From Lysobacter antibioticus (lineage in GTDB: Bacteria > Pseudomonadota > Gammaproteobacteria > Xanthomonadales > Xanthomonadaceae), in contig NZ_CP013141.1 in the NCBI RefSeq assembly GCF_001442535.1, positions 5,101,367 through 5,142,303 of the forward strand: a DNA stretch of 40,937 nucleotides, given 5' to 3'. Positions within the stretch are counted from its first letter, which is position 1. Each line of letters opens with the position of its first letter. Below, piece by piece: positions 10,300 through 18,364 of this stretch. Under the pieces are notes generated by a model, which was not told the DNA's origin, did not search any database, and was given only the letters and a program-made list of their open reading frames with translations. The translations under genes and the position numbers were made by a program.

Positions 10300-10735
10300 A
10301 CGTATCTACCGTTCCCCAAGCCCAATCTCCCCGCACCTTAGAAAACTTCCGAGAGAGAGCCACGCGCGCGAAAGACGGCCTGGACTTTGTTGTGAATATC
10401 GTCTCGAACAGCAGTGACGCCTCCGTTGAGAAGATCGCCCACTCACTCTGTGCCGGGATCTCGTAAATCGCTTCTTCCATCGCTGGATCGCGCGAGGCGT
10501 CCAACTATCGCAGACAATGATTCGCAACATGGCTTCGAGCGCGTACGGCTGACGAGCGCGGCGGCTCGCCTTGGGATAGTGTGGCTCGTTCAGCGACAGA
10601 ATTTCCTTCCACGAAAGACCTGTGTGATTCAGGTCAGGAAGAGCTCATGCCGCGTCGATTTGCCTTTACCTTACCGTTCCGCAGCCCCAAAGCTGAGCTG
10701 CATGGGGGGCGCTGAGTTCGCTCAAGAGAAATTGT
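10300..10735 (-). mobile_element. IS5-family left-end remnant, lineage A copy 2
   Basis: On the minus strand ATG 10703 opens MQLSFGAAER, then a stop, GKGKSTRHELFLT, another stop and a shift, GLSWKEILSLNEPHYPKASR, RARQPYALEAMLRI, a further shift, and RDPAMEEAIYEIPA. These are the ordered N-terminal motifs of an IS5-family transposase, broken by at least two stops and two frameshifts. The catalytic part is absent. Bases before the ATG (ACTCAGCGCCCCCC) resemble those before the two plus-strand copies. Confidence 0.7.
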
Positions 10736-10900
10736 TCAGCCCCTTGATGGCTCTAGCACTTGGAACTATGACACCGCAAAGCTATCGCAGCATCGCTCGC
10801 ACAGGAAGCCCATCTCGATCTGGGGCATCGCAATGATAATTCGGCCACCATGGAAACCACCACAACGCCAAATGTCGGGGCGCGGGCTCATCGGACCATT

Positions 10901-11242
10901 TCAATTAGTGAGCTGGATCTCTTGAACATCATCGCAAGTGCCGCCTACATGATCGTATCCGGTGACGCGAAGGCCGGAGGTCATTGCCAATTGGAGCGCT
11001 TGAGTCATAACCCTGCCGACAGGGTCGTTAAGATTAAGCCCCCAATCGAGAGTGGTAAAATAGCGACGTCCGTCTGACGTCAAAAATTCGAAGCGAACCG
11101 CGTTTCCGCTGTCGACGGTGACCTCGTCGTCATCTATATAGCCAAGACTGACGTTCACCACTTGCACATCACTGAAGCACTGCGACGCAGCACATGCACC
11201 ACTGGCGCTAAACAGCAATGCCACCGCAAATATCCTGATCAT
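10901..11242 (-). CDS. small secreted two-cysteine protein, paralogue of 12528-12875
   Basis: The 113-residue precursor starts at ATG 11242 behind AAGGAA. A signal peptide (MIRIFAVALLFSASGACAAS) precedes a mature part of about 93 residues. Two cysteines, C22 and C103, sit near the two ends of the mature chain and could form one disulfide. The C-terminal signature is RVTGYDHVGG then CDDVQEIQ. The gene at 12528-12875 encodes a clear paralogue with the same spacing and signature. Between them lies an astacin-like protease on the same strand, so the three probably belong to one functional unit. I do not recognise the family. A protease inhibitor, chaperone or co-secreted effector are possibilities but none is shown by the sequence. 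Confidence 0.8.
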   Translation of the reverse strand: MIRIFAVALLFSASGACAASQCFSDVQVVNVSLGYIDDDEVTVDSGNAVRFEFLTSDGRRYFTTLDWGLNLNDPVGRVMTQALQLAMTSGLRVTGYDHVGGTCDDVQEIQLTN

Positions 11243-11440
11243 GCCATTTCCTTCAATAGTTATTCAACCGAATGCTCGACCGCAACCATTAGCGACGAGC
11301 TGTTACCTGTCATCGCAACCGCACCCCAGAACACCTGTTGGATCGTTAATGAAATCGATCGACGCAAGAACGCCCTCCGTGCAGCCGCAATCGCATCCGC
11401 CCTTGCCGCACTCCACGGCGACCTTGAACCGCCCCAAGCG

Positions 11441-12451
11441 TTACTGTATGCCGAGCAACGAAAGCGTGCGTAGCGAATACATCCTGGCCACTAGCTTGAT
11501 ATCTTTGTCGGTCAGACCGAAGGTAGGGCGCTCGACCTCCTTACCCGAACGCTCGGTGAAAAACGGGAGTCTGCGGCTCCTGAGGTCTTGAGCCAGATCG
11601 ACTGCGTTGCGCGGATACGAACCGTAGTGCATTACCGATCGGATATCATACTGAAACGTATCACCGGGATTGGATGCTATCGGCTGCAAGTTGTGTATCG
11701 TCATGCCATACAGCCTCTTACTATAATTTCCTTTAATATAGGCCATCGAATCATCGCGAATAATAATCGCCTTAGAGCGGTCCAAATGTTGGTGTTGATG
11801 CTGCAAGCCGACGACATGCCCGATTTCGTGTATGACGCTCTGCTTATCGCAGGTCAGAGCGAGCCGCACTTCACCGACCTCTCCCGATCGAGGCATGCCC
11901 ATGTCGGCGCTGCAGCCGGAGGGATTCGGCTTGAATATGATCCTGTGCTTACCGTTACTCACATAATCGAATCTGAAATGCGTTCTTTCATTCCACTCAT
12001 TGACCGCTTGCTTGATGGCGATGACGGTTTCGGCTGGCATTGCCGGGTCGATTACGTACGGAATGCTGGTATTGGTCCACAGCCTCACCGGTTCGACCAC
12101 CACCCTATCGTATTCATTGTCGATGGCGCGCTCGACTCGGCCTAAGTGGGCGTTGATTTCCGCCTCGGTTGCCGACCCGATGATGTGGACGTCCTTCGGA
12201 TGAATGGTGGCATCGTCAGACGAGAAAATTCGACCGTCCCGCATGGGCATAACTCGATTCTGCCCCATGTAGTTCACTCGCTTCCATTCGAAAGGATCAA
12301 GTCGATTCGGCCCCGTGTCGTTCACTCCTTTCGACTCGAAAGAGTCTGCCGCGGCCGCCTCGCCTCCGATCATTAGCACCATGCCCACCAAGCAGTACAA
12401 TGTCGTTCGCCGCCGACGTGGGCGCTCGTATAATTCGTTTCTTTTGTCCAC
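11441..12451 (-). CDS. secreted astacin-like (M12A) zinc metalloprotease
   Basis: I place the start at GTG 12451, because AGGAG lies 7 bases before it and a start further upstream would use TTG with no ribosome site. The product has 336 residues with a signal peptide after an Arg-rich n-region (RPRRRRTT, then LYCLVGMVLMIGG, cleavage near AAAAD). The zinc site is HEIGHVVGLQH (H208, E209, H212, H218), followed by QHQHLDR where astacins usually have HExxRxDR. The Met-turn is SVMHYG (M274, Y276). Together these indicate peptidase family M12A. Residues about 35-120 probably form a propeptide. It sits between two paralogous small secreted proteins on the same strand, 66-200 bases from each, a likely co-regulated cluster. 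Confidence 0.85.
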   Translation of the reverse strand: MDKRNELYERPRRRRTTLYCLVGMVLMIGGEAAAADSFESKGVNDTGPNRLDPFEWKRVNYMGQNRVMPMRDGRIFSSDDATIHPKDVHIIGSATEAEINAHLGRVERAIDNEYDRVVVEPVRLWTNTSIPYVIDPAMPAETVIAIKQAVNEWNERTHFRFDYVSNGKHRIIFKPNPSGCSADMGMPRSGEVGEVRLALTCDKQSVIHEIGHVVGLQHQHQHLDRSKAIIIRDDSMAYIKGNYSKRLYGMTIHNLQPIASNPGDTFQYDIRSVMHYGSYPRNAVDLAQDLRSRRLPFFTERSGKEVERPTFGLTDKDIKLVARMYSLRTLSLLGIQ

Positions 12452-12527
12452 AGACGCGCTCCTCAAAGCAAGAAAATGCTACCCCTCCGCTTCACAGCCG
12501 TTGTACGGCGCGGACTGAGGGTTGCGT

Positions 12528-12875
12528 TTAGCCGCCGTAATAGACCTGAATCTCCTGTACATCGTCGCACCGCGTGCCGTAGTGATCGTACCCTCTGACT
12601 CGCGCACCGGTGGTCAGCGCCATCAGCACCGCACTAGCCATCATCCGACCTTTGTCAGAGTCCAAGTTATACGCGCGATCGAACGGTATGATCATGCCAT
12701 CGCTAAGCTCGATATAGACCGCCTGACCGCTATCTCCTTGCCTCCCGTTGGATGCGACCTGCCCGAGCATGACCCTGACCACGGAAACATTATCGAAGCA
12801 TTTCGTGCCGGTCGCAGCCGCCGAACCGGAAACGGTCATGAGAAGAATCGTTAGCGGAACTAGTGTCCTAAGCAT
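12528..12875 (-). CDS. small secreted two-cysteine protein, paralogue of 10901-11242
   Basis: The 115-residue precursor starts at ATG 12875 behind AGAGGA and has a signal peptide (MLRTLVPLTILLMTVSGSAAA). It shares with its paralogue the pattern CF..V.VV.V.LG, then DSG.AV, NL....GR.M, RV.GYDH and CDDVQEIQ; the cysteines here are C26 and C103. It lies 76 bases upstream of the metalloprotease, the first gene of a three-gene minus-strand set. The family is not recognised. Confidence 0.8.
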   Translation of the reverse strand: MLRTLVPLTILLMTVSGSAAATGTKCFDNVSVVRVMLGQVASNGRQGDSGQAVYIELSDGMIIPFDRAYNLDSDKGRMMASAVLMALTTGARVRGYDHYGTRCDDVQEIQVYYGG

Positions 12876-13164
12876 ATTTTATCCTCTGTTGGTAAAAGCC
12901 ACTAATCGCAGACAAATCACAGTACAAGTTTGCTACATGCCTTCATTCACCCTGGCGCTTGGCCGGGGAAGCGGGAGTACCGATTCCCTATCGATGCCGT
13001 CCCTGATCGCACCAATGCTAGGCTGCCTGAGCGAAGATGTCGTGCATAGCCCGCGACCAAGAACATCCTGTTCTTAGATGAGTAACGACCAAGGGAAGAA
13101 GGTAGGCGCGCACCGCTGCGTGGGGGAAGGCCTGCGCGACTCCTGTTGACCGACAAAAGGTCAG

Positions 13165-13260
13165 AGTTCTACTCAGAGCACCCTCATGCATCTGGGCTTC
13201 GGCGATGCGAAGCGTAAAAGTACAGGCAAGAGGGCACGGCGAAAGACATCGTTAGGAACC
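13165..13260 (+). mobile_element. IS5-family left-end remnant, lineage A copy 3
   Basis: The sequence CTACTCAGAGCACCCTC precedes ATG 13185, which opens MHLGFGDAKRKSTGKRARRK, the first residues of the same IS5 transposase seen at 7309 and 10703. Similarity fades after about 80 bases. The remaining stretch to 13541 shows nothing recognisable, nor does 12876-13164. Confidence 0.5.
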
Positions 13261-13542
13261 GCATTAAGATGGCTCCACCACCACTCGCGCAGGTGACGAA
13301 ATAGTAGAGGTACTGCTGCAAAGAACGCTCGACCAAGAAGCTAGACGAACCGCCCCTCAATCTAAGGGGCGAGGCAAACCTGATCATTTCTATAGTCTGT
13401 CGGCTGCTTGGCAGTCAACTGGACAACTCAGCTTCGAGCTCGAAGAATACCTCTCGGACCCGCCAAGGAAACGCTGGAACGACACGCCCAAAAGCGCGAC
13501 TGGAATCTAAGCTGCACGAAGTTCTCGCAGGCCTTCCTATAG

Positions 13543-14620
13543 GGCACCTCTAACCGCCAAACTTTTCCGTTAGGCTAAGTGCCCTTGCGCCGCCGCAGCG
13601 GAATCCCTTAATGATCGATCTGTTTGCGGCCGAAAGTCGAACCGCGAAGCGGGAAAAGGAAATCCGCAGCAGATGCTAGACCGGCACATCGACTCGCAGC
13701 GCTCGCCGCCGTGATCGACGCCCAACTTACGCTGGGTGATAGTGGCCGCGGCGGGCGGTCGCCGTATCCGACTGAGCTGATGATTCGGTTACTGGTTCTG
13801 CAGCAGTTGTACAACCAGCCCGACGATGCATTGGAATTCCAAGTGCTCGATCGTGGCAGTTTTCTACGTTTCCTAACATTGGAGCGCAGCGCGCGGACGC
13901 CCGATGTAGAGACGGTGTGGGTGTGGGGCGGCGAGCGACTCAAGCGATACGGCCTGATCGGCGAGATCAGCGCGTCGGTGAGCGGGCAATAGCAGCGGGC
14001 CGAATTCCTTACCAACGAGGATCAGATCTCGACGCCGTCATCGCCAGTGCACCGATCCGGCGCAGTACGTGTGATGAAAGTGGCGGTCTTGCCTGCGGAG
14101 AGGTGCCCGCGGACTGAAGCGGGGGCAAGTGCGCGCAGAAATACATCGACGCGCGCTGGACCTATAAGCACGGCAAGCATCAATACGAGGTGCAAATTGC
14201 ATGCCAATGCCGATCCGCGCTTCATTCATCGCGTGGAGATAGCGCCGGCATCGTTCAACGACACGTTAATGTTCGATCAAGTGCTGGATCCAGCTAATAT
14301 TTGGCGCGATGTGTATGCCGATCGCGGTTGTGCCAAACGAGCGAGCGAAACGGAGCTGATGCGGCAACGGTATCGACCAACAGTTCAATGCAATGGCGAA
14401 GCGGGTCGGCCGCGAAGCGCCGCGTGGCAACGTCGCAGTCATGGTGCCGCCAGGCGGCGCACGTTTGGCGAGCCCCTGTTTGCGCGGCTGGCAGATAGGC
14501 GGTAAGTCTCTGCGCACGATTGGATTGGTGCGAGCAGAGGTGTTGATCGGCCTGAAAGATCACGCACAACCAGCAACGGCTGGCGCGCTGCAGGAGCGTG
14601 TTAGTGCGGCTCGGTTTGAG
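13543..14620 (+). mobile_element. IS5-family element, lineage B, multiply frameshifted
   Basis: A terminal repeat-like GGGCACCTCTAA (13543) lies 68 bases before ATG 13611 (MIDLFAAESRTAKREK). After a frameshift the text reads LTLGDSGRGGRSPYPTELMI, LLVLQQLYNQPDDALEF, RGSFLRFLTLERSART and GERLKRYGLIGEI, then more shifts lead to RRVEIAPASFNDTLMFDQ... (here FIHRVEIAPASFNDTLMFDQ), DVYADRGCAKRASE and GLVRAEVLIGLK. All parts of an IS5 transposase are present in order but broken at several places. No matching right terminal repeat was found before 14871. Confidence 0.8.
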
Positions 14621-14871
14621 GGGGGGCTAGAGGTACAGGGCGATCTGCGGGTTGTGAGAGAAGCATCGAACGGCAAGGACGCGTTCATCGCGATCTGGAA
14701 GCCCCGGCCCCAATGGCGCCGTTGACGTCTCCCGGGAGCTTTGCTACCGCTCAGTCGGTACCGCTAGATTGGGGTCGTACCCGCATATTGAGCGCTCGAA
14801 GATGTGCTTCATTAGCAACAGCCTCTCTCATCGGACAAGGCTTTTCTCCCCTTAGTGCCGTCCTTCTTTAA

Positions 14872-15830
14872 TCATGGCGAGAAAGAAACGAGATCCGGAG
14901 AAGACGGAATCCTTTGCGCCAGGAATGTCACTAGGGCCATAACTTTCGGCGACATCTTCCGACTGGCAGGATAAACCAGCGAAATCGGCTGCGGCGGCGG
15001 CGCCGCATCGGCCAGCAATACCTTCAAGTCGCCGGCCAGTACCGCGTCTTGAATCAGATACCCCGGAAGATAGGCCAGCCCCAATCCAGCTTTAGCCGCT
15101 TCGAGCAACTGAAAATAGCAAGCGCTGCGTATGCGCTCGTGGGTCCGGAACAGATGGGCATGGCCGTTGTGTTGCATGGTCCAACCACCAACGGCGCCTG
15201 CCCCAGAGTGAAGCAGGCAATCGTGCAGTTCGAACTGCTTTGGGGAGTCAGGCGCGCTACGCAATGCCAAGTATGCGGGACTGGCGCAGACCCACATGCG
15301 GTTATGACCGATCGATCGCGCGATAAGAGTGGAATCCGCTAAATGCCCGACCCGCACGGCGATGTCGAAACCACCGCCTTCTAAGCAGGCTTCGCGGTCA
15401 TCGACCTGCACTTCCACTTTCAGCTCGGGATAGATTTTGGCGAACTCCGCCAGCAACGGCGCGGCGATCTTGACGGAGAAGGTCCGGGGCAAAAGCACCC
15501 GGATCCCCCCCGAACCCCCCTGTTGAATCCCGTAACGAAGTCGTTCGCCGTCTCGATCAATTCGAGAATTTCCAAGCATTTGACGAAGTAGGCGGCGCCA
15601 ACCTCAGTCGGTCGGACGTAGGCCGTCGATCGATCGATCAAGCACTCGCCCAGTTGACGCTCCATATCGCGGATCCGGCGGCTCACTACCGATTTACTGG
15701 TTCCAAGCATCCTTGCTGCCGCGGTAAAGCTCCCGGCATTGATGATCTCGACGAAAGTCGCCATTTCGGCGACATCTACGAGGGTCGAACTGCGAACAAC
15801 AGGCTCGACCGAAGGCGCTTCCAGATTCAT
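14872..15830 (-). pseudogene. LysR-family transcriptional regulator, frameshifted at a homopolymer
   Basis: The N-terminal half from ATG 15830 has the LysR winged helix: MATFVEIINAGSFTAAARML, then GTSKSVVSRRIRDMERQLG and RPTEVGAAYF. The frame breaks near 15500-15525, where the plus strand has two runs of C (CCCCCCC and CCCCCC). The effector-binding half continues in the next frame as GGIRVLLPRTFSVKIAAPLL, then FDIAVRVGHLADSTLIARSI and LGLAYLPGYLIQDAVLAGDL, to the stop at 14872. Joined, the protein has the normal length of about 300 residues. Relatives of this architecture usually repress or activate a divergent neighbour, but no recognisable divergent gene remains at 15831-16860. The frameshift could be phase-variable slippage, a fixed mutation or a sequencing error. 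Confidence 0.85.
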
Positions 15831-16860
15831 AAGTAAAAGCACTCATCGCGTCTCGTTGCGGAATTTTCAATCCAGCGCGGCACCAGATTGCCCACCGATA
15901 GCTTTGCAGTTTCATTCCTGAAACCTCCAGTGACACGTTCAACAAATCGGCCATGCCCGCCGCCGACACCGAACGCGCCCCTCGCGCAGCCCACAGGGAC
16001 CTTCCGCCTTGCCACATCAATTCCTAGACGACTTGCTCCGCAAGCGATTTATACAGCGACGCCTTCCGCCTCTGCTGGATATGATGCTAGTCGACATATT
16101 TCAAAAGAATATAGTGGGAAAAATCTTATTTTTTATAAGAGCTCATCTTTTGTTTGAAGCTGGATAGGTTTGCGTGACGCCCGCCATTGCAACTAAGTGC
16201 TTTCGCGCATGCAGCGGGCCCTGCGATGCGGAACGGCGAGCGGACGCGGCGGGAACATATTGTCGAACGAATAGAGCGAGTCTCTATGAAAGATCTTGTC
16301 GGCACTGACAGAGCTACGCAATCCCGCATCGGAATGTCCCGGCCGTAGGTCCTGCAGATGAGCTGCGACATTGCTCTTCCATAACGCACGCGTGCGATCC
16401 GGCGATGGGCGCCGCATGGGACTCCGACGCCCTCCGTTTCGTGCGTTCGAGCCATCCCCGTCGCCACAACTTTCTGGCTACGGCAGCATAGCGTTGGATT
16501 CTCGCACAGCCTATTTGATTGTCGGTCTCTGTAGACGTACCTCTGCAAAAAATAGCGCAACATCGTGGCCAGGACTGATGACTTGGCAGCCAGACGGAGG
16601 AAAGGGGGGGCGAAAGTCCCTTCCGCCGGGAAGCGCTTGCTCCAGTTTCACTAGGAGCATTTCGCGCAGATTCCGCCTACCATTGGTCTTTCCGTTCCCC
16701 GTTTCAGAAGCTCCGCTTCATAAGAACACCTCTGATCCGGTTCACTATCGTTGCTCGGGGGAGGTTAAGGGCTTCCATAGCGAACCGCTGTTGCGCTTCG
16801 GGAAAATTTTGCGTGCTACATATCTCGATTGGAACGGACGTTAGCGGCGTCAGTATCCAC
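15831..16860. other. 1-kb gap without a recognisable gene
   Basis: Both strands give only short reading frames with no recognisable motif or good ribosome site. The AT-rich patch at 16080-16145 could hold the LysR promoter region. The divergent target gene expected beside a LysR gene seems to have been lost. Confidence 0.4.
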
Positions 16861-18219
16861 TCACCAACCGAACCCGAAGCCAAGGCCGGCTGAGCGTTGC
16901 GAGCGGCTGAAAGCGCCGCCAACAGTTACTGTGGCCCGCTCACTGATCGCACGCTGGTAGCCTATCGACAATGCGCGCTCGCCGCCCTGGAAACCGGCGC
17001 CGACCGCGATTCGATTCCGCACGCCCAGGCCCGCAGCACTGGCCGACATCTGCACCATTGCCGAAGTCATCGCGCCAAGCTGATTGATGCGACGATCTTG
17101 CTGATGGAAACGCCAGTTCATATCGTCGCGCAGTTCATCGACGGCCTGAGTCGAAGCGGCCAATGCCTGAGTTACGCGCGAATCGGTGTAGGCATTCGCA
17201 CTGCGCAAGCTGTCTTGAACCTGCCCCAAATTGGCGGCGTCGGTCGACGCGCTGCCGGGGGCGACATTGGCCACCCGGGTGCCGCTCGCTCCCTGCAAGC
17301 TCATGCTGGCGTACGAAGCATCGTCGTAGCTAGCCGACAACTGCGAGCTAGAGCCTTGCGGGCCTTCAGGACCTTGGGGGCCTTGGGGGCCCTGTGGACC
17401 GGCCGGGATCGCCGCAATCTGTCCGGAGAGATCGGTCAAACGTCCGTCCACCGCGGCGAACGCTGCACCGACATCGCGATAGCTACTGCCTTGGATCGAA
17501 TAAGTCGGTGCTGTGAACGCTCCACCAGCGACACTGGCGCCACCGCCGAACGCACCGGTCAGGAGGTTGAGCTGAGACAGGTTCACCGCATCAGTGTCGG
17601 TGGTGGCCGCGGCAAGATTCGTCAGTTGGCGTTGGAAGCCGCTAGTGCCGATGGATACTGCTCCAGCGCGATCGGCGACCGAATTGGCTCCCAAGGCGAC
17701 CGAATTCTGGGCCGACGCGTCGCTGCTATCACCCACGGCGATGGCGCCGATGGCGCTGGCACGGCTATTGTCGCCCAAGGCCGTCGAGTGTTCGGCTTCG
17801 GCCCGACTGCCGGCGCCGTAGGCACTGGAATGGAGTCCACTGGCCGAGCTAGCCGAACCGGTCGCCGTGGCGAACTCGCCAGAGGCAACGGCACTGTCGC
17901 CGAGCGCACTACCGTTGGCTCCCGAGGCGGTGGCAGCCGCGCCGAGGGCGAGGCTCTGGCTGCCCGAGGCGGTGGTACCCGAGCCGATGGCGATAGCGCC
18001 GGTCGAATTGGCGTCAGCACCGCTGCCGAGGGCGAGGGCGAAGTCGGCATCGGCTTTGGCGTCTTGACCGCAGGCGACGGCGTTGGTGCCGCTCGCAGTC
18101 GCAGCACCGGTACCGGTACCACCGGCGCCGTCGTCGAGGACGCAGGTGTCGCCGGCCCAGACGGGCGCGAAGACCAGCGACAGCACCGCGGCGAGCAGAT
18201 TCTTGCGCAAGGTATTCAT
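16861..18219 (-). CDS. YadA-type trimeric autotransporter adhesin with collagen-like stretch
   Basis: Start ATG 18219 has the strong site AGGGGGA and gives a 452-residue precursor with a signal peptide (MNTLRKNLLAAVLSLVFAPVWA). Residues about 45-195 are YadA head repeats of the form AxAxGxxxxA (ALALGSGADANSTGAIAIGS and so on), a left-handed beta-roll. A neck follows (NLAAATTDTDAVNLSQL), then a short stalk containing GPQGPQGPQGPEGPQG (about 274-289). A second neck (STDAANLGQVQ), a coiled coil (AVDELRDDMNWRFHQQDRRI) and the YadA anchor with terminal W end the protein. By family it trimerises and inserts as a 12-strand barrel, exposing the head for adhesion. It lies 145 bases downstream of the S8 protease with the same orientation, so the two may be co-expressed. 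A collagen triplet tract in such a short adhesin is unusual. Confidence 0.92.
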   Translation of the reverse strand: MNTLRKNLLAAVLSLVFAPVWAGDTCVLDDGAGGTGTGAATASGTNAVACGQDAKADADFALALGSGADANSTGAIAIGSGTTASGSQSLALGAAATASGANGSALGDSAVASGEFATATGSASSASGLHSSAYGAGSRAEAEHSTALGDNSRASAIGAIAVGDSSDASAQNSVALGANSVADRAGAVSIGTSGFQRQLTNLAAATTDTDAVNLSQLNLLTGAFGGGASVAGGAFTAPTYSIQGSSYRDVGAAFAAVDGRLTDLSGQIAAIPAGPQGPQGPQGPEGPQGSSSQLSASYDDASYASMSLQGASGTRVANVAPGSASTDAANLGQVQDSLRSANAYTDSRVTQALAASTQAVDELRDDMNWRFHQQDRRINQLGAMTSAMVQMSASAAGLGVRNRIAVGAGFQGGERALSIGYQRAISERATVTVGGAFSRSQRSAGLGFGFGW

Positions 18220-18364
18220 GGTGTTCCCCCTGATATTGTTCTGCCACCTCCGCTGCCGCGTGGCGACAACCGATATAGCCGCAGAATGGAAGTGAAGACG
18301 ACGCAGCATGTTCGCCGCGCGTCCTTGCATGCGGCACCGGCGGAAACGTCGGCGCCGCGCACGT

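Noticed and set aside
16126..16563. A 145-codon minus-strand frame in the gap after the LysR relic
   Set aside because: No motif, many Arg/Ser/Cys residues and no ribosome site; it looks like chance.
17340..17420. Short repeats suggesting a CRISPR or other array
   Set aside because: They encode the Gly-Pro-Gln triplets of the adhesin; there are no spacers. I saw no CRISPR array elsewhere.
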